Source: Thermoplasmata archaeon
Lineage (GTDB): Archaea > Thermoplasmatota > Thermoplasmata > Lutacidiplasmatales > UBA184
Assembly (NCBI GenBank): GCA_030039135.1
Contig: JASHQN010000051.1
Coordinates: 1 to 20,685, forward strand
Direction of reading: 5' to 3'
Length of the DNA: 20,685 bases
The notes beneath the pieces are model-generated. The model saw nothing but the letters and a program-made list of their open reading frames with translations, was not told where the DNA came from and made no database searches. Both the position numbers and the translations under genes were made by a program. This document shows, piece by piece, positions 6,865-14,199 of this stretch. The first letter of the stretch is position 1, and each line of letters starts with the position of its first letter.

Positions 6865-8268
6865 ATGTTGGCGAAAGGTGGAGCAAAGAGCTGGCTCGTG
6901 CTCACGAGCGTCGCGGTGGTGTTGGCCGTGGCGATCGGCCCCGCGCTTGCGGGCACGGCGAGCGCCTCCCCCGCCCCAGCGGCGACGGTCCATCCGTCTG
7001 GCGACTGGGCCTATGGCGGGATGGGGTACTCGAACGGCACCGTGACCATAGGCAATACGACGATCACGTGGAACGCGACCTTCGGATCGACGGCCATCGT
7101 TACGGTGACCTCGACCGGTCCCGAGACCGCGGAATACGAACTCCAACGGACCTTGGGAATCCAACTGACCGCGACGCTGACGAACCCCAAGCTCCACGCG
7201 AGCTACAGTTACCATGCCGTGGAGAAGGACGCCGCGTTCGCGAACCTGACGAACGCGTCCACGGTGTACGTGAACGGTAACCCTGTCCCGGCCCGCGGGC
7301 TCGACAACGACGCGACGTTCGCCTACGGTTCGATCGCGGAAGCGCTGTCGGTCACGCGCGACGGGATGACCAAGTCCGCATCCCTGAACGTGGAAGGCTG
7401 GGCGAACACGTCGGCCGTGTTCACACCGGCGCTCGGGCTGATTCCGCTGAACCTCTCGGGGATCTCGCAGTGGAACTCCACCGCGCAGGTCGCCGCGAAC
7501 GGGGAGTGGAACATCCTGTGGTCGTGGTCGGACGACGGCGTGCTCGGCACGACCGGGTCCGGCTCGGGATCGCAGAGCGGAAGCGTGTCGCCCTCCGGGA
7601 CGGTGACCCTTACGGGCTACAACGTCACCACGCGCGCGCCGGTCCCGCTCTTCGTCGACCACAAGCAGCGTCAGGCGGTCGTCCTGGTGATCCAGGGCCC
7701 GCTCGGCTTCTACGACCTGTTCGTGCTGGAGCCCTCGGCGTTCCTTCTCTTCGGAGGCGGGGCGCACGAGTTCGACTCGGTCGCGCTCGGGTCCGCCACG
7801 GTCTCCTCGCAGCAGTTCTACGTGAGCGGCGGCAACGCCGACCCCTCCGTGACGGCGGCTTCGACGACCTTCGCGGCGACCAACGGAGCCGCGAGCGCGG
7901 GCAGTGGCCCGGCGGACCCCTCGGACTCTCCGGGGGCGACGGTGGTCGAGCAGCCGATGACGGTAGCCGCAGCGCAGAATGAGGCGAACTGCCTCAGCAA
8001 CGGCTGCCCGGCGGCAGCCGGCGCGCTCAACCTCGGACTCGTGGTCGTGGTCGCGCTCGTGATCGTGGCGGCCGTCGGGGCCGTCGCGGTGATCGAATGG
8101 CGCTCCTACGCGCGGCGCCGGAACCAGACGACGGGCCTCGTGGGCGGCTACGCGGAGCACTGGGCGAGCGGAGTCCCCCCCTCGAGCCCGGGCGCGACGC
8201 CGCCGAGCGCAGGCAGTCAGACCCCCACCGGCCCGGCCGGCGCGGGGCAACCACCGCGACAGAGCTAG
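6865..8268 (+). CDS. Secreted, C-terminally membrane-anchored surface protein
   Basis: A 467-residue hypothetical surface protein. An N-terminal signal peptide is clear: a short basic start (MLAKGGAKS), a hydrophobic core (VLTSVAVVLAVAIGPALA) and a small-residue region around residue 35. The extracellular part is rich in Thr, Ser, Gly and Asn with many N-x-S/T sites, typical of glycosylated archaeal surface proteins and likely beta-rich. Near residues 388-411 a single hydrophobic helix (LGLVVVVALVIVAAVGAVAVI) is followed by a basic stop-transfer (RSYARRR) and a Pro/Gly/Ser-rich tail inside the cell. I recognise no enzymatic domain. The start has a GGAG Shine-Dalgarno motif within a structured leader, unlike the leaderless genes around it. 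Confidence 0.82.
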   Translation: MLAKGGAKSWLVLTSVAVVLAVAIGPALAGTASASPAPAATVHPSGDWAYGGMGYSNGTVTIGNTTITWNATFGSTAIVTVTSTGPETAEYELQRTLGIQLTATLTNPKLHASYSYHAVEKDAAFANLTNASTVYVNGNPVPARGLDNDATFAYGSIAEALSVTRDGMTKSASLNVEGWANTSAVFTPALGLIPLNLSGISQWNSTAQVAANGEWNILWSWSDDGVLGTTGSGSGSQSGSVSPSGTVTLTGYNVTTRAPVPLFVDHKQRQAVVLVIQGPLGFYDLFVLEPSAFLLFGGGAHEFDSVALGSATVSSQQFYVSGGNADPSVTAASTTFAATNGAASAGSGPADPSDSPGATVVEQPMTVAAAQNEANCLSNGCPAAAGALNLGLVVVVALVIVAAVGAVAVIEWRSYARRRNQTTGLVGGYAEHWASGVPPSSPGATPPSAGSQTPTGPAGAGQPPRQS

Positions 8269-8281
8269 GCGTCCGACGCCC

Positions 8282-8331
8282 GGTGGGCCCCACGAGGGGC
8301 CCACCTCAACCCCTTCCTACTTTTTCTTTTT
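8282..8331. terminator. Strong hairpin terminator between convergent genes
   Basis: GGTGGGCCCC (8282-8291) and GGGGCCCACC (8296-8305) form a perfect 10-bp stem with an ACGA loop, followed on the plus strand by TTTTTCTTTTT (8321-8331). It sits just after the surface-protein stop. The T-tract is at the same time the lysine codons at the 3' end of the Nudix gene on the other strand. Confidence 0.75.
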
Positions 8332-8808
8332 AGGCGCCTTGGCGGCGTCGGAGGCGAGCCGAGCGCGAGCGGCCTCGAGCACGGTCCGATCGCTCCCGAA
8401 CCTCACACGCCGCTCCGCCTCCTCGAGCGGAACCCACTCCCCCCGATCGAAGATCGGCTCCAGATGGGCTTCGGTCTCTTCCGTCCGGCCAAGAAAGTAC
8501 ACCACCGTCTTGTGCACGTTCGTCGCGCGCTTCGGGTGGAAGAAGCGGTAGCTTACCTCGCAGATCTCCCCGTCGAGGGTGACGCGCCCGAAACCGGTCT
8601 CCTCGCGGACCTCCCGCAGGCCCGCGGACGCGAGGGACTCCCCGGGGTCGACGTGCCCCTTCGGGAGCGACCACCGGTCTTCCGCGATCTCGTGCAGCAG
8701 GAAGACCGGGCCGACGCGCCCCCGAATGATCACGACACCCGCCGAAAGCTCGGGAACGATCGGGGCTTCCGGCCGGTATGGCTCGGACCGGGCGCCCACG
8801 GCGCGCAC
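8317..8808 (-). CDS. Nudix hydrolase (Ap4A-hydrolase-like)
   Basis: A 163-residue cytosolic pyrophosphohydrolase of the Nudix superfamily, which splits nucleoside diphosphates linked to another moiety. The Nudix box is complete: G51 of GHVDPGE, E57, then REVREETGF with R65, E66, E69 and E70 that bind the metal. The preceding LSAGVVIIRG and DRWSLPKGHVDPGE resemble the asymmetrical bis(5'-nucleosyl)-tetraphosphatase group, but the substrate is a guess. The C-terminus is a short run of four lysines. The start is a GTG at 8808; another in-frame GTG lies three codons later and I cannot separate them. It is divergent from the acyl-CoA ligase. Confidence 0.9.
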   Translation of the reverse strand: MRAVGARSEPYRPEAPIVPELSAGVVIIRGRVGPVFLLHEIAEDRWSLPKGHVDPGESLASAGLREVREETGFGRVTLDGEICEVSYRFFHPKRATNVHKTVVYFLGRTEETEAHLEPIFDRGEWVPLEEAERRVRFGSDRTVLEAARARLASDAAKAPKKKK

Positions 8809-8832
8809 ATGGAGGCGCCGCGTAAGAAGGCT

Positions 8833-8858
8833 CGGGAGTGCCGCGCGCCGCGCTCCCG
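8833..8858. promoter_or_regulatory. Inverted repeat in the Nudix/acyl-CoA-ligase divergent spacer
   Basis: CGGGAGTGC (8833-8841) pairs with GCGCTCCCG (8850-8858) with one G-T pair and an 8-base loop. It sits between two divergent genes and about 12 bp upstream of the TATA-like element of the ligase. It could be an operator; no regulator gene is adjacent. Confidence 0.3.
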
Positions 8859-8870
8859 GGTCGTCGGGTA

Positions 8871-8880
8871 GGTGATAAGG
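8871..8880 (+). promoter_or_regulatory. TATA-like element for the acyl-CoA ligase
   Basis: GGTGATAAGG is centred about 31 nt before the ATG at 8907. It fixes that ATG as the start rather than the upstream in-frame ATG at 8838, which would lie before the promoter. Confidence 0.5.
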
Positions 8881-8906
8881 GACCCTCGTGGTTCCGTCGG
8901 GCCGGA

Positions 8907-10499
8907 ATGCTCGACGAGGGGGAGGCGTACCACGACTCCGCGACTCTCGTGCGGGCCAAGGCCAAGAAGAACGGGGATCGCGTCGCGCTTCGGTTCGAGG
9001 GCCGGGAGATCAGCTACCGGGATCTCGATCGAAATACCGATCGGATCGCGGGCGGGCTCGCCGCGAGCGGACTCACGGCAGGGGAGCGCGTCGCCGCCCT
9101 TCTATACAACACCGCCGAGTTTCCCCTCCTCTGGTTCGCCCTCGCCAAGCGCCGGTTGGTGCTCGTCCCGCTCAACACCGCCCTGAAGGGCGAGATCCTT
9201 CGCTACGAGCTTGCCGACTGCGCCCCGTCCGCGCTCGTCATCGACCGGGAGATCTGGGAGGCGTACCGGCCGCTGCGGGAAGAGCTCGCGATCCGTCGAG
9301 AGTGGATCGTCCATCGAGCTGCGGACGCTCGGCCCTTGCCCGCGGGCACCGAGCCGTTCGAGCAGCTCGCGTCCGAGGAGGCAGCGGCCCCGATCGATCC
9401 GCCGGGCCCGGCCGATCCGGCGGCGATCCTGTACACCAGCGGGACCACGGGCCCTCCGAAGGGAGCCGTGATCCCGCACGAGAAGCCGCTCGCGACGGCC
9501 GGGGAGATCGGCCGACGAAGCCTCCTCAGCCCCGATTCGGTGCTGTTCACGGCGCTTCCCCTCTTTCACTGCAACGCCCAGGAGATGACGGCTCTCGCAG
9601 CGCTCGAGAATGACCTCACCGCCGCGTTCGACGAGCGGTTCCATGCGAGCACGTTCTGGGACACGGCCAGCCGGATGGGGGCGACCCACGTCTCGCTCCT
9701 GATCGCGATGATCAACGTGCTGTTCAAGCAGCCGGCCAAGGAGATCGACCGACAACATCGCGTGCGGGTCGCGCTCACGGCCGGGACGTCCCGGTCGATC
9801 TGGGCCGAGTTCGAGCAACGGTTCGGGCTCAGGATCATCGAACTCTACGGCATGACCGAGTGCGGTTGCACGACGCTGATGAATCCTCCCGGCGCGATCC
9901 GCGTGGGCTCGGTCGGCACGCCCCTCGGGTTCGTCGAGGCCGACGTCGTCGATGACGACGACCGGCCGGTCGCGGCCGGGGTCCGGGGTGAGCTCGTCGT
10001 CCGGCCTCGGGCCCCGTTCACGATGTTCTCCGGCTACTTGGGGAAACCCGAGAAGACCGTCGAAGCGTGGCGCAACCTCTGGTTCCACACCGGGGATTAT
10101 GTGACGCGCGACGGGGACGGCTACTACTACTTCGTCGACCGGAAGAAGGACGTGATCCGCCGCCGGGGGGAGAACCTCGCCCCCTACGACGTCGAGACCG
10201 TCGTCAACCGCCACCCGGCGGTCTTCGAGTCGGTCGTGGTAGGCGTCCCGTCCCCACTCGGGGAAGAGGATGTGAAAGCGTTCGTCCAGCTGAGGCCCGG
10301 CGCGACCGCCGACCCGAAGGAGCTCTTCGAGTTCTGCGTCGAGCGCCTTCCGTTCTTCATGGTCCCGAAGTTCCTCGAGTTCATCGACGAGATCCCGAAG
10401 ACCGCGAACCAGAAGTCCCAGCGGTACGTCCTCCGGGAGAGGCGAGGGGGGACCGAGTACGACCGAGACCAGCTCGGCGTCGTTGTCCGGCGGGCCTGA
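8907..10499 (+). CDS. AMP-forming acyl-CoA ligase (CaiC/FadD-like)
   Basis: A 530-residue adenylate-forming enzyme that activates a carboxylic acid to its acyl-AMP and then acyl-CoA. All core motifs are visible: the P-loop YTSGTTGPPKG (176-186), LYGMTECG (313-320), WFHTGDY (392-398), the hinge region DRKKDVIRRRGENLAPYDVE (411-430) and the C-terminal catalytic lysine in KTANQK (K503). The RRGEN-xxPYDVE hinge resembles crotonobetaine/carnitine-CoA ligases and related medium-chain ligases, but the substrate cannot be assigned. The 3' end overlaps the PIN gene by 17 nt. With the SCP2, hydroxyacyl-CoA dehydrogenase and thiolase-like genes further on, it suggests acyl-CoA metabolism in this neighbourhood. 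Confidence 0.93.
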   Translation: MLDEGEAYHDSATLVRAKAKKNGDRVALRFEGREISYRDLDRNTDRIAGGLAASGLTAGERVAALLYNTAEFPLLWFALAKRRLVLVPLNTALKGEILRYELADCAPSALVIDREIWEAYRPLREELAIRREWIVHRAADARPLPAGTEPFEQLASEEAAAPIDPPGPADPAAILYTSGTTGPPKGAVIPHEKPLATAGEIGRRSLLSPDSVLFTALPLFHCNAQEMTALAALENDLTAAFDERFHASTFWDTASRMGATHVSLLIAMINVLFKQPAKEIDRQHRVRVALTAGTSRSIWAEFEQRFGLRIIELYGMTECGCTTLMNPPGAIRVGSVGTPLGFVEADVVDDDDRPVAAGVRGELVVRPRAPFTMFSGYLGKPEKTVEAWRNLWFHTGDYVTRDGDGYYYFVDRKKDVIRRRGENLAPYDVETVVNRHPAVFESVVVGVPSPLGEEDVKAFVQLRPGATADPKELFEFCVERLPFFMVPKFLEFIDEIPKTANQKSQRYVLRERRGGTEYDRDQLGVVVRRA

Positions 10500-10953
10500 C
10501 CGAACCCGGAACCCCGTCGTGCTCCTCGACACGAACGCGCTCTTTCTTCCGGCGCGGGCGGGGTTCCCGCTCGAGGCGGAGATCGCGCGACTCGTGCCGT
10601 CGGCACGGGTCGTCGTCCCCACGTCCGTCCTCGCCGAGCTCGACCGGCTGGTGGCGCGACGCGCTCGCGGGGCGCCGGCGGCCCGTGCCCTGGCCGAGCG
10701 CTACCCGACGACGGCCGCGCGCGACGAAGGCGATGCCGCGATCGTCGATCTCGCCGTCCGACGACGGGCCATCGTCGTGACGGCGGACCGGGCCCTGCAG
10801 GAACGCCTCGCTCGCCGCGGCGTCGCGGTCCTCGTTCCCCGGGACCGGCACCGCCTCGAGCTGCGTCGGGGCGAGCGGGACGCGGGCGGCAAGGACGCCC
10901 GCCACCTCCGTCGCGCGGCGAGCCGCCGGGACACCTCGCTCGGCAACGGTTAA
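10483..10953 (+). CDS. PIN-domain nuclease, COG1412/Fcf1-like
   Basis: A 156-residue protein with the four acidic PIN residues: D16 in VVLLDTNALFLP, E52 in VLAELDRL, D81/D84 in RDEGDAAIVDLA and D102 in VVTADRAL. The order and spacing, and the LDTNALFLP start, match the archaeal COG1412 group related to the eukaryotic rRNA-processing nuclease Fcf1, rather than typical VapC toxins. No antitoxin gene is adjacent. The basic C-terminal tail (from about residue 124) probably binds RNA. The TTG at 10483 overlaps the ligase by 17 nt; an in-frame GTG near 10516 would give a start closer to the first strand. Family confidence is high; role in rRNA maturation is inference. Confidence 0.8.
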   Translation: MSGGPDRTRNPVVLLDTNALFLPARAGFPLEAEIARLVPSARVVVPTSVLAELDRLVARRARGAPAARALAERYPTTAARDEGDAAIVDLAVRRRAIVVTADRALQERLARRGVAVLVPRDRHRLELRRGERDAGGKDARHLRRAASRRDTSLGNG

Positions 10954-10978
10954 GAATCGCCCCCGGCTCGATAGCCGG
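10949..10978 (+). promoter_or_regulatory. TATA-like element and start-site hairpin for the hydrolase
   Basis: GGTTAAGAAT (10949-10958) is the only AT-rich element before the hydrolase gene and overlaps the PIN stop. It is followed by the perfect inverted repeat CCGGCT-CGAT-AGCCGG (10963-10978), which lies where transcription should begin. A GAGGT Shine-Dalgarno-like motif comes at 10982-10986. The repeat may be an operator or a leader hairpin. Confidence 0.4.
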
Positions 10979-10998
10979 CAGAGGTCGCGGGGCACGGG

Positions 10999-12069
10999 AT
11001 GCGCGACGACGATCGGATGCTCGACCTGCCGGCCGAGTTCGGCAGCGGGATCGTGGGGGTCTGCGATATCTGCGGCACCCGGCAGGCGGTGATCGTCCTT
11101 CAGAAGGAACGGTACAAGCTCTGCGTCATCGACTTCCTGAACAAGACCTGGCTCAAGACGGACAAGAAACCAGGAACGCCGGTGCCGGCCTACCGGAGCG
11201 AGCGCGTATGGTTCGAGACCCACGCGGTGGCGCAGGGTCGAGCCCCCGCGATCGTCCTCACCCCGACGAAGGTCGTCAAGCACCCGATCGTGCTGATCAC
11301 CCCCGATGTGTTCGGGATCACGACCACGGTGCTCGACGGCGCGATCCGGTTCGCCCGCGAGGGCTACGAGGTCCTGGTTCCCGACCTCGGCAAGACCGAC
11401 GGAATCGGGGCGACCCACCACCTCGCGCTCCGGACCAGCGCCCAGTTCCGAGGCGGGGTTTCTCTGCGTTCCCGCAAGGTCGTGGGCCTGCTCAACCTGT
11501 ACACCGACGCGTTCGAGTACCTCCGCGGCCGGGAGATGGTCGACGCAGCGAAGTCGGCCGTCTTCGGCGCGTCCTACGGCGCGAGCCTCGCGCTGGAGCT
11601 CGCCGCCCAGGAGACGGGGCTCGCCGCCGTCGTCCTCGCCTATCCCCAACCGGTGTCTCCCCCCGACCTCGGAAAGCTCGTCACCGCTCCGCTGCTCGTC
11701 GTCACCGGCTCCCGCGACCGCGCCGGCCAGCGAGCCCGTCAGCAGCTCGAAGCGGTGCGGCGGTCGCACCCGATCGCGCTCGAAGCACTGGAGATCCCCG
11801 GAGCGCGCCACGGGTTCCTCGGCCGGGACCTGGCCGGCTACGACCTCCCCCTCGCGGAAGCCGCGTGGACGAAGATCCTCGAGTTCCTGAAGCAGCAGCT
11901 GATGCCGGCCCCGCCCCGGCCGACCCCGCCACCCCTCGTCAAACCGACCTCGTCGGCGAACCCGCCCGCCGTCGCCTCGGCAGCGGCCGGGACTCCTCCG
12001 GCATCGGGGAGCGCCCCTTCCGGTCCGGCCCCCGGTGCACCCGTGCCGCCCGCGGCCCGGTCGGGCTAG
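10999..12069 (+). CDS. Dienelactone-hydrolase-like alpha/beta hydrolase with N-terminal Cys motif
   Basis: The 356-residue protein has three parts. Residues 20-50 carry a C-x2-C...C motif (VCDICGTRQ with C22 and C25, then C42 in YKLCVIDFL), like half of a small zinc-binding module. Residues about 70-300 form an alpha/beta hydrolase of the dienelactone-hydrolase type: PIVLITPDVFG, the nucleophile elbow FGASYGAS with Ser192, Asp240 in TGSRD and His271 in GARHGFL. The nucleophile is Ser, where classical dienelactone hydrolases have Cys. From about 303 a Pro/Ala/Ser-rich low-complexity tail follows. No signal peptide is present, so it acts in the cytoplasm. The substrate is unknown. An in-frame ATG at 11017 is an alternative start. 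Confidence 0.82.
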   Translation: MRDDDRMLDLPAEFGSGIVGVCDICGTRQAVIVLQKERYKLCVIDFLNKTWLKTDKKPGTPVPAYRSERVWFETHAVAQGRAPAIVLTPTKVVKHPIVLITPDVFGITTTVLDGAIRFAREGYEVLVPDLGKTDGIGATHHLALRTSAQFRGGVSLRSRKVVGLLNLYTDAFEYLRGREMVDAAKSAVFGASYGASLALELAAQETGLAAVVLAYPQPVSPPDLGKLVTAPLLVVTGSRDRAGQRARQQLEAVRRSHPIALEALEIPGARHGFLGRDLAGYDLPLAEAAWTKILEFLKQQLMPAPPRPTPPPLVKPTSSANPPAVASAAAGTPPASGSAPSGPAPGAPVPPAARSG

Positions 12070-12085
12070 CCGGCGGCCGTCGCGG

Positions 12086-12481
12086 TCACGACGACGGCAC
12101 GTTCGAAGCGGTTTCCACGAGCTCTTTCGCCGCGCGCGTGAACCGCATCAGCTTCGCGAGGTTGCCTCGCACCCGGAACGTCCCTTCCATGATCGCCTTC
12201 ACCGGGTCGACCTCGTGGCGCATCAGCCTCGCCCAGTTCTCGGGCGAACCTTCGTAAACGAACTCCGACTTCACCTCGCGCGCATCGGGATAGAAGGTGG
12301 CCGAGCGGCACGTACCGTTGGCGAGGTCGAGGTGGATCCCGGGCGCCGGTGCGCTCGCGTCGGCGGGACGCACGAGCAGTAGGATGTCGCCGACCCACGC
12401 CCGGGCAGCGTCCGCGTACGCCGTGTTCTGGTTCAGCGCTTGCTGGAGCGCGCCCGCCCACTCCGACGAGGGGAACTTCAT
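12086..12481 (-). CDS. SCP2 sterol-binding domain protein
   Basis: A 131-residue single-domain protein of the sterol carrier protein 2 type, which binds lipids or acyl-CoA in a hydrophobic tunnel. Family features are the strand-rich middle (GIHLDLANGTCRSATFY) and the C-terminal block WARLMRHEVDPVKAIMEGTF with VRGNLAKLMRF, equivalent to the usual G-x-(F/L)-(K/R)-(V/I)-x-G-(D/N) region. I chose the ATG at 12481 because a TATA-like element lies about 26 nt upstream; the longer open frame before it is Pro/Gly-rich and would include the promoter. It lies immediately downstream of, and in the same direction as, the 3-hydroxyacyl-CoA dehydrogenase, but has its own promoter. Confidence 0.85.
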   Translation of the reverse strand: MKFPSSEWAGALQQALNQNTAYADAARAWVGDILLLVRPADASAPAPGIHLDLANGTCRSATFYPDAREVKSEFVYEGSPENWARLMRHEVDPVKAIMEGTFRVRGNLAKLMRFTRAAKELVETASNVPSS

Positions 12482-12502
12482 GCGCGGGGGACCGCCACCG
12501 GC

Positions 12503-12510
12503 ATTAAATT
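12503..12510 (-). promoter_or_regulatory. TATA-like element for the SCP2 gene
   Basis: The minus strand reads AATTTAAT, centred about 26 nt before the ATG at 12481 in a GC-rich spacer. This is one of the clearest TATA elements in the window. Confidence 0.65.
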
Positions 12511-12557
12511 CTTGGTGTCCGCCTGCGGCCCCGGTAGTGTCGGAAGCCTCCGGCCCG

Positions 12558-13526
12558 TTAGCCCGAGGCGTACTCGTAGAACCCTTGGCCGGTCTTTCGG
12601 CCGAGATGACCCGCATCGACGAGGCGTCGCAGGAGCGCCGGGGGATGGTACTTCGGGTCGCCGAACTCGCGGAAGAGCGTCTCCGCGACCTCGAGCGAGA
12701 CGTCGAGGCCGACGAGATCAGCGAGCTCGAACGGGCCCATCGGCATACCGGCCCCCGCTTTCATCGCCGCGTCGATGTCTCGGGACGAGGCGACCCCGGA
12801 ATCGAGCACCGCGCACGCCTCGGCGAGCACGGGGGCAATGAGACGGTTCACGACGAACGCCGGGGACTCCTTGACGCGGATCGGCACGAGCGGATACCGG
12901 TGGTTCCGTAGCCCTTGGAGGAAATCGACCGTCTCAGTGACGACGTCCTCACGCGTGTCGACGCCGGCGGCGACTTCGACCAGCGGCAGGGTGTACGGTG
13001 GATTGAAGAAGTGCACGCCCAGCGTCTCCCGCACGTGCTTCAGGCCGCGCGCGAGCCGCGTAATGGAGAGCGAGGAGGTGTTCGACCCGATGACCGCGTA
13101 CTCGGGAAGGACCGAATCGAGGGCCTCGAGCACCGGGCGTTTCACCTCGTAGCGTTCGAACACGGCCTCGATCACGAGGTCCACGTCGCGGAACGGCTCG
13201 TAATCGGTGGCCCCGTGGATCCGCGCGACGATCTCCTCGCCCCGAGCCTTCGTGAACTTCGGCGCGAGCTTCTGGTCAATCTGGGCACGCTGGGCGTCCG
13301 TGAGCGCTCCGACCAGGTCGGTGATCCGTTCGATCTCTTTGGGCGCGCGGCTCTCGTGATACCGCACCAGCTCGTCGACGATCGCTCGGGTCCGCGCGAG
13401 GCCCTTGTCGACCAGCGCCTGGTCGACGTCCTTGAGCACGACCTCGATCCCGTTGAACGCCAGCACCTCCGCGACCGCGGCTCCCATCGTCCCGGCGCCG
13501 ATGACCCCCGCCTTGGCTACCCGCAT
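12558..13526 (-). CDS. 3-hydroxyacyl-CoA dehydrogenase
   Basis: A 322-residue NAD+-dependent enzyme that oxidises 3-hydroxyacyl-CoA to 3-ketoacyl-CoA (beta-oxidation, or its reverse). The Rossmann motif GAGTMG is at residues 10-15. The catalytic region shows SNTSSLSI (148-155), H172 and N175 in GVHFFNPP and a Glu in PLVEV (184). The C-terminal helical domain contains ESPAFVVNR and GMPMGPFELADLVGLDV, and ends GRKTGQGFYEY as usual. Relative to the mammalian enzyme, the first domain has about 20 extra residues around 55-95. It is a stand-alone dehydrogenase with no fused enoyl-CoA hydratase. A TATA-like element lies about 36 nt upstream. Confidence 0.95.
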   Translation of the reverse strand: MRVAKAGVIGAGTMGAAVAEVLAFNGIEVVLKDVDQALVDKGLARTRAIVDELVRYHESRAPKEIERITDLVGALTDAQRAQIDQKLAPKFTKARGEEIVARIHGATDYEPFRDVDLVIEAVFERYEVKRPVLEALDSVLPEYAVIGSNTSSLSITRLARGLKHVRETLGVHFFNPPYTLPLVEVAAGVDTREDVVTETVDFLQGLRNHRYPLVPIRVKESPAFVVNRLIAPVLAEACAVLDSGVASSRDIDAAMKAGAGMPMGPFELADLVGLDVSLEVAETLFREFGDPKYHPPALLRRLVDAGHLGRKTGQGFYEYASG

Positions 13527-13557
13527 CCGTGTCCCCCGCCGGGCGCACGGTCGCGGC

Positions 13558-13566
13558 TACATATGA
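13558..13566 (-). promoter_or_regulatory. TATA-like element for the 3-hydroxyacyl-CoA dehydrogenase
   Basis: The minus strand reads CTCATATGTA about 36 nt before the ATG at 13526, in the short gap after the SHOCT protein gene. Confidence 0.5.
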
Positions 13567-13571
13567 GACCG

Positions 13572-13997
13572 TTAGCCGGTGCCCCCGCCCGACAGGGGAC
13601 CGCCAGGCCCCCGCCCCCTGCGGCCGAGGTCCGTCATGATCTGGTCGAACTGCTCGCGGGAGATCTCGCCCCGGGCGTAGCGCTGACGCGCCGCCATCAC
13701 CGCCGGGTCCGGTCCCCAACCCGGGCGACGGTTTCCTCCGCCGTAAGAGCGCGAGCTCCAGAATGCGATGCGAAGCACGAAGAACGCGACCCAGATCAGG
13801 ATGAACAGTACGAGGAAGCCGCCGAACAGGCCGAAGTACGGGTGGCCCCCGATCGGACTCGGACCGAACGCCCCGTACAGGTAGAACAGGAAGATCACGC
13901 CGACCACGGCGGCCACGGCGATGCCGATCGCGACGTAGAGGAATGCTCGACGCCGCCGCCGGGGTCCTGGGTACCCGTACGCCGCAGGGTAGTCCAC
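13572..13997 (-). CDS. Membrane protein with C-terminal SHOCT domain
   Basis: A 141-residue protein with two membrane helices and a small C-terminal SHOCT domain. A Tyr/Pro-rich start and a basic RRRRR stretch precede helix one (AFLYVAIGIAVAAVVGVIFL, about 18-37). A loop (GPSPIGGHPYF) leads to helix two (GGFLVLFILIWVAFFVLRI, about 59-77). The SHOCT motif is visible as PAVMAARQRYARGEISREQF (98-117) followed by DQIMTDL. SHOCT domains are short helical modules, often at the end of membrane proteins, thought to aid oligomerisation; function is otherwise unknown. The start is GTG, with a TATA-like stretch about 24 nt upstream (14016-14025). It lies upstream of the dehydrogenase on the same strand. 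Confidence 0.8.
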   Translation of the reverse strand: MDYPAAYGYPGPRRRRRAFLYVAIGIAVAAVVGVIFLFYLYGAFGPSPIGGHPYFGLFGGFLVLFILIWVAFFVLRIAFWSSRSYGGGNRRPGWGPDPAVMAARQRYARGEISREQFDQIMTDLGRRGRGPGGPLSGGGTG

Positions 13998-14164
13998 GCG
14001 CCGATACGAGAGGCCGTAGTATCTGAACCCTCGCTCCGTCGGGGGCGCGCGACCCAGGACACGAGAGGGCGGCCGGAACGCCGGAAGCTCTCCTTCCCTT
14101 TCGCGGCGGCGTACCCCGACGCGTCGGACCGGCCGCGCCGCGACCGGACCCGTTCTACGTCGGC

Positions 14165-14174
14165 ACGCTTATGC
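14165..14174 (+). promoter_or_regulatory. Probable TATA element of the tRNA gene
   Basis: ACGCTTATGC is the only AT-containing element at the right place, centred about 30 nt before the first tRNA base at 14200. The rest of the 13998-14199 spacer shows only GC-rich sequence and no gene. Confidence 0.4.
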
Positions 14175-14199
14175 GGACGACCGGGCTCGGAGCTTCTGC

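Noticed and set aside
5508..6956. 482-codon open frame antisense to urocanase
   Set aside because: Urocanase is unmistakable on the other strand, and the antisense product is low-complexity with no motifs.
10483..10953. PIN gene as toxin of a VapBC pair
   Set aside because: No antitoxin-like small gene precedes it; the gene upstream is the acyl-CoA ligase, and its motif order fits the COG1412/Fcf1-like group.
9102..11811. Two long minus-strand open frames (9102-10622 and 10381-11811)
   Set aside because: They are mirror frames of the acyl-CoA ligase, PIN and hydrolase genes, rich in Asp/Glu/Arg repeats with no domain.
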